From positions 1-60,067 of the forward strand of contig CAILKQ010000050.1 of assembly GCA_903834825.1 (NCBI GenBank): 60,067 nt of DNA. Direction: 5' to 3'. Within the stretch, counting starts at the first letter, position 1; each line of letters starts with the position of its first letter. The notes below the pieces were generated by a model that was not told the DNA's origin, made no database searches, and was given only the letters and a program-made list of their open reading frames with translations. Positions 37,464-44,481 of the stretch are shown one piece after another. Source of the stretch: an uncultured bacterium (GTDB lineage: Bacteria > Bacteroidota > Bacteroidia > Chitinophagales > Chitinophagaceae). Position numbers and translations under genes: made by a program.

Positions 37464-38160
37464 ACAATCCTTTGTAAAGTAAGTCGGGGTCTGCAAATAT
37501 CTTATTTTTAAGCAGCTGCGCAAAATAGGTGCAATCACCCCCGGTTAAAACGACGTTAAAGTTGCTGTATTTTTCTTCAAATTCACGAACTATTCCTTCA
37601 ATCTCCTTGGTCAACCCTAAAATGACCCCGCTGAGGATGTTCGTTTTGGTATCATAACCCACCAGTGGGAAGTTCCATTCCTTCTTAACCACGGGCAACA
37701 AGGCGGTATAATCGTGTAGGGAATTGAACCGCATTTCCATGCCTGGTGAGATACTCCCTCCCAGGAACTGGTTGTATTTGTTGATGAAATTATAGGTAAC
37801 ACAGGTTCCTAATCCCACCACCAGGTTGTTTTTGCCCGGAAAAAAATGAACAACTGCTGCAGCAAGGGCAAGTCTGTCTGCCCCCATGGTCTCTGGTTTT
37901 CCGACCGGAACAGTGAAGTTGAGCTTGGAAAGGTGGTTGAGGAAGTGAAATTGGGTCCTTTCTTCCAGCAGTTGGTTGATGGCTGGTGCATGGTGGATAA
38001 CAGAAGAAAGAATGGACCTTTCGGGCTGGTATTCGTTTAACAGCGCTTCAACGGTCTCCACACCATCATTTTCCAGGATATGGTTGCTGAGCAGTTGCCC
38101 GTGCTCAAACAGTGCCGCCTTCATGCGGGTATTGCCCAAATCCAGACAGAGTGTTCTCAT
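37435..38160 (-). CDS. coaX: Type III pantothenate kinase
   Basis: First step of coenzyme A synthesis: ATP-dependent phosphorylation of pantothenate. The 241 residues show the ASKHA phosphate motifs: 'LCLDLGNTRMKAALFE' (phosphate-1), 'MGADRLALAAAVVHFFPG', 'LVVGLGTCVTYNFIN' (phosphate-2) and 'VVLTGGDCTYFAQLL' near the end. Length is normal. It is the first gene of a unit with an outer-membrane protein and lptC. Confidence 0.95.
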   Translation of the reverse strand: MRTLCLDLGNTRMKAALFEHGQLLSNHILENDGVETVEALLNEYQPERSILSSVIHHAPAINQLLEERTQFHFLNHLSKLNFTVPVGKPETMGADRLALAAAVVHFFPGKNNLVVGLGTCVTYNFINKYNQFLGGSISPGMEMRFNSLHDYTALLPVVKKEWNFPLVGYDTKTNILSGVILGLTKEIEGIVREFEEKYSNFNVVLTGGDCTYFAQLLKNKIFADPDLLYKGLYAISETNNK

Positions 38161-38250
38161 TCGCTCATTGATTTGTGCAAAGGTGGTGTAAAGTTGCCGA
38201 AAGCCTCATTTTATTTGTCGCCATAATGCGATAATTTTATGCTTTAAACA

Positions 38251-39021
38251 ATGGACAACGCAATCATACAAATGGCAAGGCAGGGTGACCGGAAAAGCAT
38301 TGCCAGGTGCATATCCCTGATTGAGAATGCGGCAGAAGGGCATGAAACAATCATTTCGCAAGCAGCTGCAGAGCAAGTGGTTCCATTGATTGGCATCACG
38401 GGCCCTCCGGGTGCAGGGAAAAGCACCTTGGTAGATGCCTTGGTAGAGGCATTTGTAGCGGACGAAAAGAAAGTGGCAGTTGTTTGTGTTGACCCCTCTT
38501 CTCCATTCAACAAAGGAGCATTGCTGGGAGACAGGATACGGATGAACCGCTGGTACAACCATCCTTTGGTTTACATCAGGTCCTTGGCCAGCAGGGGATC
38601 AATGGGCGGGCTACATCCTTCAGCAAAGCAGATTACTGCTTTCTTGCAGGGTTGTGGGTTTGACCTGATCATCCTGGAAACAGTTGGGGTTGGACAATCA
38701 GAAATTGAAATCGCCAGGCTCGCCGATGTCTGTCTGTTGGTATTGGTGCCTGAAGCGGGCGATGAGATCCAGTTCATGAAGGCAGGATTGATGGAAGTGG
38801 CAGACATTTTTGTGGTCAACAAGGCCGACAGACCCGGTGCTGCATTTTTTGCCAGGCAGTTGAAAAACATGCTCCATTCATCCTCCCGAAGCCAGCATCC
38901 TGAAGCCAGTGTAGTCAATACCGTTGCAACAACTGGCAAAGGTGTTGGGGAACTGATGACATGTATCACATCATTTTTAAACAATAAAAAACAAGATAAT
39001 GGAAGAATTGATCCCCAATGA
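38251..39021 (+). CDS. meaB: MeaB-like G3E family GTPase (short form)
   Basis: GTPase that chaperones cobalamin loading onto methylmalonyl-CoA mutase. Walker A is 'GITGPPGAGKSTLVDAL', switch region 'VDPSSPFNKGALLGDRIRM', Walker B/G3 'LIILETVGVGQSEIEIA' and the G4 motif 'VVNKADRPG'. The 256 residues end right after the GTPase core ('GVGELMTCITSFLN'); the helical dimerisation arm of about 60 residues found in typical MeaB proteins of 310-340 residues is missing. No mutase gene lies nearby. The end overlaps the CDGSH gene by 23 bp. Confidence 0.9.
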   Translation: MDNAIIQMARQGDRKSIARCISLIENAAEGHETIISQAAAEQVVPLIGITGPPGAGKSTLVDALVEAFVADEKKVAVVCVDPSSPFNKGALLGDRIRMNRWYNHPLVYIRSLASRGSMGGLHPSAKQITAFLQGCGFDLIILETVGVGQSEIEIARLADVCLLVLVPEAGDEIQFMKAGLMEVADIFVVNKADRPGAAFFARQLKNMLHSSSRSQHPEASVVNTVATTGKGVGELMTCITSFLNNKKQDNGRIDPQ

Positions 39022-39271
39022 AGGTTTTCCGGTAGTTGCCAAAGCTGAACCCTGTTGCGTGAAAGTGGAAGCAGGAAAGACCTATGCCTGGTGCACTTGC
39101 GGCTTGAGTGAAAAACAACCTTTCTGCGATGGAAAGCACAAGAAAATAGAAGGAAACCCCTATGCCAGCCTGAAGGTAACTTTTGAGGAAGAGAAGGAAG
39201 TTTGGCTTTGTCAGTGCAAACAGTCAAAGAATCCTCCATTCTGCGACGGAAGCCATAACCAGCCCCAGTAA
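38999..39271 (+). CDS. Protein with two CDGSH iron-sulfur domains
   Basis: Small cytosolic protein of 90 residues with two complete CDGSH motifs, each of which binds a labile 2Fe-2S cluster through three Cys and one His: 'CTCGLSEKQPFCDGKH' (about 32-47) and 'CQCKQSKNPPFCDGSH' (about 71-86). The duplicated arrangement resembles MNEEP/Miner2-type proteins. Its ATG lies 23 bp inside the end of meaB, so translation is probably coupled. The acyltransferase gene follows 8 bp later. A redox or cluster-transfer role is likely but the partner is unknown. Confidence 0.93.
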   Translation: MEELIPNEGFPVVAKAEPCCVKVEAGKTYAWCTCGLSEKQPFCDGKHKKIEGNPYASLKVTFEEEKEVWLCQCKQSKNPPFCDGSHNQPQ

Positions 39272-39279
39272 CTGGAGGA

Positions 39280-40188
39280 ATGACAATCCCGTTGAAAAAC
39301 CGTATGCTTTACGGCCTGCTGTATTCGGTTTCATTGTTGCCGCTTTGGGCCTTGTATGGGCTCAGTGATTTTGTGTCTTTTGTTGTGTACCGCATCATTG
39401 GATACAGAAGGAACATTGTATTATCCAATTTGGTCATTGCATTTCCCGAAAAGTCTGGTGCTGAAAGAAGCAAGATTGCAAAAGCATTTTACACCAATTT
39501 GACAGACTCCATGCTGGAGTCTATCAAATTAATCAGTGCTGGCGACAGTTTTCTCAACAAGATGTTTGTGTTCGATCCACATGTATTTGAAGTGTTATCA
39601 GGAACGACAAAAAACATACAGATTCATGGCCTGCACAATTTCAATTGGGAAATTGTCAACCTGGGCGTGTCAAGAGAAATGAGTCTTCCTTTTCTTGGGG
39701 TGTATCAACCCATCATCAATCCTTTTTTTGAAGAATTGTTCAAGAAAATCAGGTCGAGATATGGTACGGTCTTGATTCCTGCCAATGATTTTAAGCATAA
39801 TTTTCTGCCTCATCAAGACAAGCGATATGCCATTGCCTTGGTGGCAGACCAAAATCCTGGAAATCCAGCAAAAGCCTGGTGGGTCAACTTTTTCGGCAAG
39901 CCGGCTCCTTTTGTGATGGGGCCTGAAAAAGCTGCAAGAACGCGCGACAATGTTGTGGTTTTTTGCAATTTCTACAAGCTCAGGCGCGGCGTATATACTT
40001 TTGATGCAGAGAAAATCACGGATGATCCAGCTTCAATGCAGCCGGGAGAACTTACGCTTCGGTATATCAAATACCTTGAAGCCAGGATCAGAGAGCGGCC
40101 AGACAATTATTTATGGAGCCATCGCAGGTGGAAACACCCCTACAAACCTGAGTATGCGGAATTAGCCCTTGAAAAACTGAACCTGTAA
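39280..40188 (+). CDS. LpxL/HtrB-like lipid A acyltransferase
   Basis: Inner-membrane acyltransferase of 302 residues that would add a secondary acyl chain to lipid A or a related lipid. An N-terminal hydrophobic segment (residues 10-35) anchors it. The catalytic HX4(D/E) motif is 'HNFNWE' (about 113-118), and 'ALVADQNPGNPAKAWWVNFFGKPAPF' is the second conserved block of the family. 'RPDNYLWSHRRWKHPY' is the typical C-terminal signature. It is the third gene of the meaB unit. The acyl chain and acceptor cannot be read from the sequence. Confidence 0.93.
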   Translation: MTIPLKNRMLYGLLYSVSLLPLWALYGLSDFVSFVVYRIIGYRRNIVLSNLVIAFPEKSGAERSKIAKAFYTNLTDSMLESIKLISAGDSFLNKMFVFDPHVFEVLSGTTKNIQIHGLHNFNWEIVNLGVSREMSLPFLGVYQPIINPFFEELFKKIRSRYGTVLIPANDFKHNFLPHQDKRYAIALVADQNPGNPAKAWWVNFFGKPAPFVMGPEKAARTRDNVVVFCNFYKLRRGVYTFDAEKITDDPASMQPGELTLRYIKYLEARIRERPDNYLWSHRRWKHPYKPEYAELALEKLNL

Positions 40189-40191
40189 TTG

Positions 40192-40557
40192 TTATTTCAA
40201 CAGGTCTGTCACCATTTTATTCAAAAGTTCAAGCCTTTCGAGGTTTAACTTATAATACATGAATTTTCCATCCCTTATTTTTTTCACAAGTAAGGCCCTA
40301 CGCAGTATGGCGAGGTGCTGGCTGGCAACAGATTGTTCAAGGCGCATTTCAACAAATAATTCTGTAACGGTTGCATGGCCTTTGCTGTCGATCATCCGGA
40401 TCATTTCCTGCCGCAAAGGATGGTTGATTGCCCTGAAGGTAAGAGCAGCCTTTTTGATGCTCAGGAGATCCAGTGATGGGGCGTGCGTTTTCAAGAGATC
40501 TTTTTTCGGTGCTGTGTTTGCATGAAGGGAATCACCCTCGTGAAAGAATGAAGGCAT
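40192..40557 (-). CDS. ArsR family transcriptional regulator without cysteines
   Basis: Winged-helix repressor of 121 residues. 'ALTFRAINHPLRQEMIRMI' is the first conserved helix pair, 'TVTELFVEMRLEQSVASQHLAIL' the DNA-reading helix-turn-helix, and 'VKKIRDGKFMYYKLN' the wing. The metal-binding 'ELCVCDL' sequence of ArsR/SmtB is replaced by ELFVEMR and the protein has no Cys, so it should not sense arsenic or soft metals by thiols. The start at 40557 is chosen because conserved sequence begins after it and a palindrome lies just upstream. It follows tsaB on the same strand. Confidence 0.88.
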   Translation of the reverse strand: MPSFFHEGDSLHANTAPKKDLLKTHAPSLDLLSIKKAALTFRAINHPLRQEMIRMIDSKGHATVTELFVEMRLEQSVASQHLAILRRALLVKKIRDGKFMYYKLNLERLELLNKMVTDLLK

Positions 40558-40581
40558 AGGTGGTGTATATTGGCTTGGTGT

Positions 40582-40613
40582 ATAGGTATTACGAATATAC
40601 GGCGAATACCTAT
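40582..40613. promoter_or_regulatory. Probable operator of the ArsR regulator
   Basis: ATAGGTATT (40582-40590) and AATACCTAT (40605-40613) form a perfect 9 bp inverted repeat separated by 14 bp. On the minus strand the spacer contains TATATTCG (40599-40592), one base from the TAnnTTTG -7 consensus, so a bound dimer would cover the regulator's own promoter, 25 bp before its ATG. The outer arm touches the stop codon of tsaB. Confidence 0.6.
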
Positions 40614-41293
40614 TATTTTTTCTGTGTATTGAAAAATTCCTTTGTGTAAAAAGGTTCGGCATAGGCCAAATCAAAAAACCGCTTATTTAAGTAGTGTGTT
40701 AACGACATTGCAGCAAAATGACTTGCGTGGTGCATGGATGCAGGGAAAAAGGCATTTGGATGATGGCAAATATCTTTCCATTTGGCTGCCCCATTGCCTA
40801 CAAAACCTATCCGTTTTTCGACCAGATCTGGTGCAAAACTTTGCTCGTCCAGTACAAGAGCGAACGGCTCAACCATCCTGTTCATTTCTCTGGAATACAT
40901 TCCTGTAAAGACTTCCATTCGCCTGGCATCAACCATCGGGCAAACCAGGTCCATGTTGTCAGACAGGTTGCCAAAGGCAATCCAGTCGAGGGTATTGATG
41001 CAGATGAGCGGAATTTTCAAGGCATAGCATATCCCTTTCGCAGCAGCCAAACCCACCCGCAAGCCTGTGTATGATCCGGGGCCATTCATCACCGAAACGG
41101 CAGCCAATGTTTTCAAGCCAATCCCTGTGCGCTTGCAGAGTTCCTGGATGGCCGGCTGCAGGAATCCTGCATGTTCCTGTTGGGTGGTATTGATGGATTC
41201 ATCCACCAGCAATCCATTGAGGCCAATGCCAATGCTTGCTTCATTGAAGGCAGTATTGATCTGGAGGATGTATGTTGCTGAAGCATTGGCCAT
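40613..41293 (-). CDS. tsaB: tRNA threonylcarbamoyladenosine biosynthesis protein TsaB
   Basis: Partner of TsaD in forming t6A37 on tRNAs that read ANN codons. The 226 residues show the ASKHA-like N-terminal fold without active-site metals: 'YILQINTAFNEASIGIG', then 'MNGPGSYTGLRVGLAAAKGICYAL', the main family signature, and 'LDWIAFGN'. 'PMVDARRMEVFTGMY' follows. The ATG at 41293 is chosen; the frame stays open for ten more codons. It diverges from ridA by 59 bp. Confidence 0.93.
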   Translation of the reverse strand: MANASATYILQINTAFNEASIGIGLNGLLVDESINTTQQEHAGFLQPAIQELCKRTGIGLKTLAAVSVMNGPGSYTGLRVGLAAAKGICYALKIPLICINTLDWIAFGNLSDNMDLVCPMVDARRMEVFTGMYSREMNRMVEPFALVLDEQSFAPDLVEKRIGFVGNGAAKWKDICHHPNAFFPASMHHASHFAAMSLTHYLNKRFFDLAYAEPFYTKEFFNTQKK

Positions 41294-41352
41294 TGTTTGC
41301 AAAAATAGGTTGCACGAAAGCAATTATCTTCGTTCTTTAAAATAAAATCAAC

Positions 41353-41733
41353 ATGATCAAAGAAATCATCAATACAGACAAGGCACCTGCACCCATTGGC
41401 CCATACAACCAGTCGGTTAAGGCCAATGGATTGCTCTTTATTTCCGGTCAGATTGCCATGGATCCTTCAACAGGCAATATTGATACCTCCAACATTGAAG
41501 GGGAAACGCATCAGGTGATGAAGAACCTGGCAGCCATTCTTGCAGCAGCCGGATTGGACTTTTCCGCAGTAGTAAAAACAACGATTTTTCTTACCGATAT
41601 GTCTCTTTTTACTGCTGTCAATGGCATCTATGCTGGCTATTTTACGGGGGACTATCCTGCCAGGGAAACTGTTGCTGTGAAAGGATTGCCCAAGGGCGCC
41701 AATGTAGAAATCAGCATGATTGCTGCGGGCTAG
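41353..41733 (+). CDS. ridA: RidA family 2-iminobutanoate/2-iminopropanoate deaminase
   Basis: Trimeric enzyme that hydrolyses reactive imines formed by PLP enzymes such as threonine dehydratase. The 126 residues carry the family pattern: 'APAPIGPYNQSVKANGLLFISGQIAM', 'QVMKNLAAILAAAGLDFSAVVKTTIFL' and 'PARETVAVKGLPKGANVEI', where the Arg in PAR is the carboxylate-binding residue. Length is normal. It is monocistronic as far as can be seen. Confidence 0.96.
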   Translation: MIKEIINTDKAPAPIGPYNQSVKANGLLFISGQIAMDPSTGNIDTSNIEGETHQVMKNLAAILAAAGLDFSAVVKTTIFLTDMSLFTAVNGIYAGYFTGDYPARETVAVKGLPKGANVEISMIAAG

Positions 41734-41801
41734 TTGGGCTGGCAAATGCTGCTCAAAAATGAACTATCTTACCCCTTGTTTGTTTCAAAATATATTGCAT
41801 T

Positions 41802-43235
41802 ATGAATTCAACCATTCAACACCAATCAGTACAGCCTTCTCTTGGAGAGGATCAGTTCAACATCACTGAAGTATTTGCAGGGCAACTCCATTTTTTCAAT
41901 AGTGGACAAACCAGGCCTGTAGCTTTCAGGATTGAACAGCTCAAGAAACTCAAAGAAGCCATCTTGTTGCATGAGGCTGAAATTGTGGAAGCGCTTTACA
42001 AAGACCTCAGGAAGTCAACATATGAAGCCTTTGGCTCAGAAATTGGCCAATTGTTGAGAGAAATTGATTTTACCATCAAGCACCTGCATGCTTGGGCCAG
42101 GCCTCAGTCGGTTTCAACACCGCTTATGCTTTTCCCTTCTACCAGCAAAGTATACCGCGATCCCCTGGGAATTGTGCTGATTATTGGCCCATGGAATTAT
42201 CCATTTCTGCTGACAATGGGCCCACTGATCAGCGCCATCGCCGGAGGCAATACAGCCATCCTAAAGCCTTCTGAGGAAGCTGCCCATACGGCCATGGTGG
42301 TAGAGAAAATCATCAGTTCCATTTTTACCCAGGACTATGTTCATGTTGTTCAAGGGGTGGGTGGCGAAGTGATTCCTGTCATGATGAACCAGGTAAGGTT
42401 TGACCATGTATTTTTTACTGGCAGTACCGGTGTTGGACAAAAAATCATGGAGATGGCTGCCAAAAAACTGGTGCCGGTAACCCTTGAATTGGGAGGCAAG
42501 AGTCCTTGTATTGTTGACCGCTCAGCCAACCTTGGTTATGCGGCCAAAAAAATTGTGTGGAGCAAGCTGATGAATGCAGGTCAAACCTGCGTTGCACCAG
42601 ACTATGTGTTGGTGCACAATGCGGTCAAAGAGGAGCTGGTGTCCAAGATCAGGGAACATGTCAAGAACATGTTTGGTGATGATCCCATGAAGAGTGAAGA
42701 TTTTGGCAGGATCATCAACAACAAGCGTTTCAAAAAATTGACGGGCTATTTGGATCCAAGCAAAATTGTCAGTGGCGGAAGAAGCAATGAGGCAGACCTT
42801 TACATTGAGCCCACCATCTTAGAAAATATCACCATCCAGGACCCTGTGATGCAGGAGGAGATTTTTGGTCCTATTCTTCCTGTGATTGGTTTTGACCACC
42901 AGGAGGAAGTGGTAGCGTGGGTGGAGAAAAATCCTTTTCCCCTTTCATTGTACATCTATGCCGAAGACCGATCTGTGCAGGAGTTTTATCTCTCGAGGTT
43001 GCGGTTCGGCGGATCCTGCATCAACAACAGCCTGATTCATTTGGGCAATCCACACCTCCCATTCGGTGGTGTAGGGCCCAGTGGAACCGGCCAATACCAT
43101 GGAAAGTTTGGTTTTGAAACATTCACCAGGCCCAAGGCTGTCCTGCATTCCCGGTCATGGTTTGATATACCCTTGTTGTATGCACCATTCAAAGGGAAGG
43201 TGGAAATGCTAAAGAAAGTCTTTAAATATACCTGA
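41802..43235 (+). CDS. NAD(P)-dependent aldehyde dehydrogenase (ALDH3-like)
   Basis: Oxidises aldehydes, probably long-chain or aromatic, to acids. The 477 residues show 'IGPWNYPFLLTMGPLISAIAGGN', 'FFTGSTGVGQKIMEMAA', the catalytic Glu in 'VTLELGGKSPCIV' and the catalytic Cys in 'NAGQTCVAPDYVLV'. Its length and the 'PWNYPF' start put it in the ALDH3/coniferyl branch. The stop codon overlaps the glutathione peroxidase start (TGATG), and idi, crtD and cruF follow in the same operon, so it may remove aldehydes from lipid or carotenoid oxidation; that is inference. Confidence 0.93.
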   Translation: MNSTIQHQSVQPSLGEDQFNITEVFAGQLHFFNSGQTRPVAFRIEQLKKLKEAILLHEAEIVEALYKDLRKSTYEAFGSEIGQLLREIDFTIKHLHAWARPQSVSTPLMLFPSTSKVYRDPLGIVLIIGPWNYPFLLTMGPLISAIAGGNTAILKPSEEAAHTAMVVEKIISSIFTQDYVHVVQGVGGEVIPVMMNQVRFDHVFFTGSTGVGQKIMEMAAKKLVPVTLELGGKSPCIVDRSANLGYAAKKIVWSKLMNAGQTCVAPDYVLVHNAVKEELVSKIREHVKNMFGDDPMKSEDFGRIINNKRFKKLTGYLDPSKIVSGGRSNEADLYIEPTILENITIQDPVMQEEIFGPILPVIGFDHQEEVVAWVEKNPFPLSLYIYAEDRSVQEFYLSRLRFGGSCINNSLIHLGNPHLPFGGVGPSGTGQYHGKFGFETFTRPKAVLHSRSWFDIPLLYAPFKGKVEMLKKVFKYT

Positions 43236-43921
43236 TGAAAACAGCAGCTAACATTGGCATTGCAGTATTGGTAGTAACGGTTACAGCATGGGCATGTTCA
43301 TCATCCAAAATACAAAGCAACATGAGCACAAGACAAAATATTTTGAAATCTGTTTATCCTGCACTCACTAGCATCACCCGTTTTTTTGGGGTGAACAGCA
43401 GGGTGGTTATTTCAGAAGAAAAGAAATCCCCTGTAGTTTCCTTGTATGAGATTCCTTTTGAGACAATTGCTGGAGAGCAATCTTCTCTTGCTGCTTACAA
43501 GGGCAAAAAGATTGTGCTTGTCAATACGGCCAGTGATTGCGGCTATACGGGCCAGTATGAAGAACTGCAAGCCTTGTATGCCCAGGCAAAAGGGAAAATC
43601 ATGATTGTGGGTTTTCCTGCCAATGATTTCAAAGCGCAGGAAAAAGGCAGCAATGAACAAATCGCTTCATTTTGCAAAAAGAATTATGGCGTTGAATTTC
43701 CCATTGCGGCCAAAGCAAGCGTAGTGAAGGGCAGCAACCAACATCCGGTTTTTGCATGGCTGTCTGATCCTGCAAAAAATGGATGGAACAAGGAAGCGCC
43801 TGCATGGAATTTTTCAAAATACATCATTGATGAAGAGGGAAAATTGATTGGGTATTTTGATCCGGGTGTCAGCCCATTGGGGAAAGATTTTTTGAAGGCA
43901 CTCAACATATCAATCCCCTGA
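43235..43921 (+). CDS. Glutathione peroxidase family protein, membrane-anchored
   Basis: Cys-type peroxidase of 228 residues. An N-terminal hydrophobic segment ends at 'AWACSSSK', possibly a lipobox with Cys21, so it likely acts outside the cytoplasm. The peroxidatic Cys102 lies in 'VNTASDCGYTGQY', and the Trp/Asn motif is 'PAWNFSKYI'. The usual 'FPCNQF' is 'FPANDF', with the catalytic Gln replaced by Asp131. Members of this branch usually reduce hydroperoxides with thioredoxin. It sits between ALDH and idi in the carotenoid operon. Confidence 0.92.
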   Translation: MKTAANIGIAVLVVTVTAWACSSSKIQSNMSTRQNILKSVYPALTSITRFFGVNSRVVISEEKKSPVVSLYEIPFETIAGEQSSLAAYKGKKIVLVNTASDCGYTGQYEELQALYAQAKGKIMIVGFPANDFKAQEKGSNEQIASFCKKNYGVEFPIAAKASVVKGSNQHPVFAWLSDPAKNGWNKEAPAWNFSKYIIDEEGKLIGYFDPGVSPLGKDFLKALNISIP

Positions 43922-43926
43922 TTCAG

Positions 43927-44481
43927 ATGAATATTGCGAAAGAACAATTGTTGGTTTTGGTGAATGAAAACGATGAGCCTTTGGGGCTCATGGAGAAGAT
44001 GGAAGTACACCAAAAAGCCTTGTTGCACAGGGCTTTCAGCGTTTTTCTTTTCAACAGCAAAGGCGAAATGCTCTTGCAGCGCCGTGCGCTGGAGAAATAC
44101 CACAGTGGCGGTTTGTGGACCAATACCTGCTGCAGTCATCCTTATCCGGATGAAACCCCCAGCCAGGCAGCCACAAGAAGGATGAGAGAAGAACTTGGTT
44201 TTGAAACTACAGTAAATCCTGCCTTTAGTTTCATCTACAAAGCTGCATTAGACAATGAACTGACAGAGTACGAGTTTGACCATGTATTGATTGGCGAATA
44301 CGATGGACCGGTTTTTCCCAACAAGGATGAAGTGGTTGACTATTGCTACATGAACATGGATGAGCTCCGCGAAAACATGGCGAATCATCCTGAGCATTAT
44401 ACTGAATGGTTCAAGATTGCGCTGCCCATGTTGGAGGAATTTCTTGATACAAACAATGCAATCAGCAATGAAAACCACTAA
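43927..44481 (+). CDS. idi: Isopentenyl-diphosphate delta-isomerase type 1
   Basis: Converts IPP to DMAPP to supply isoprenoid precursors. The 184-residue Nudix protein has the catalytic Cys in 'WTNTCCSHPYPDE', the Nudix box 'RRMREELGF' and the second metal and active-site Glu in 'ELTEYEFDHVLIGEYDG'. Length is normal for type 1. It lies 5 bp after the peroxidase and overlaps crtD by 14 bp, which places precursor supply in the carotenoid operon. Confidence 0.96.
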   Translation: MNIAKEQLLVLVNENDEPLGLMEKMEVHQKALLHRAFSVFLFNSKGEMLLQRRALEKYHSGGLWTNTCCSHPYPDETPSQAATRRMREELGFETTVNPAFSFIYKAALDNELTEYEFDHVLIGEYDGPVFPNKDEVVDYCYMNMDELRENMANHPEHYTEWFKIALPMLEEFLDTNNAISNENH

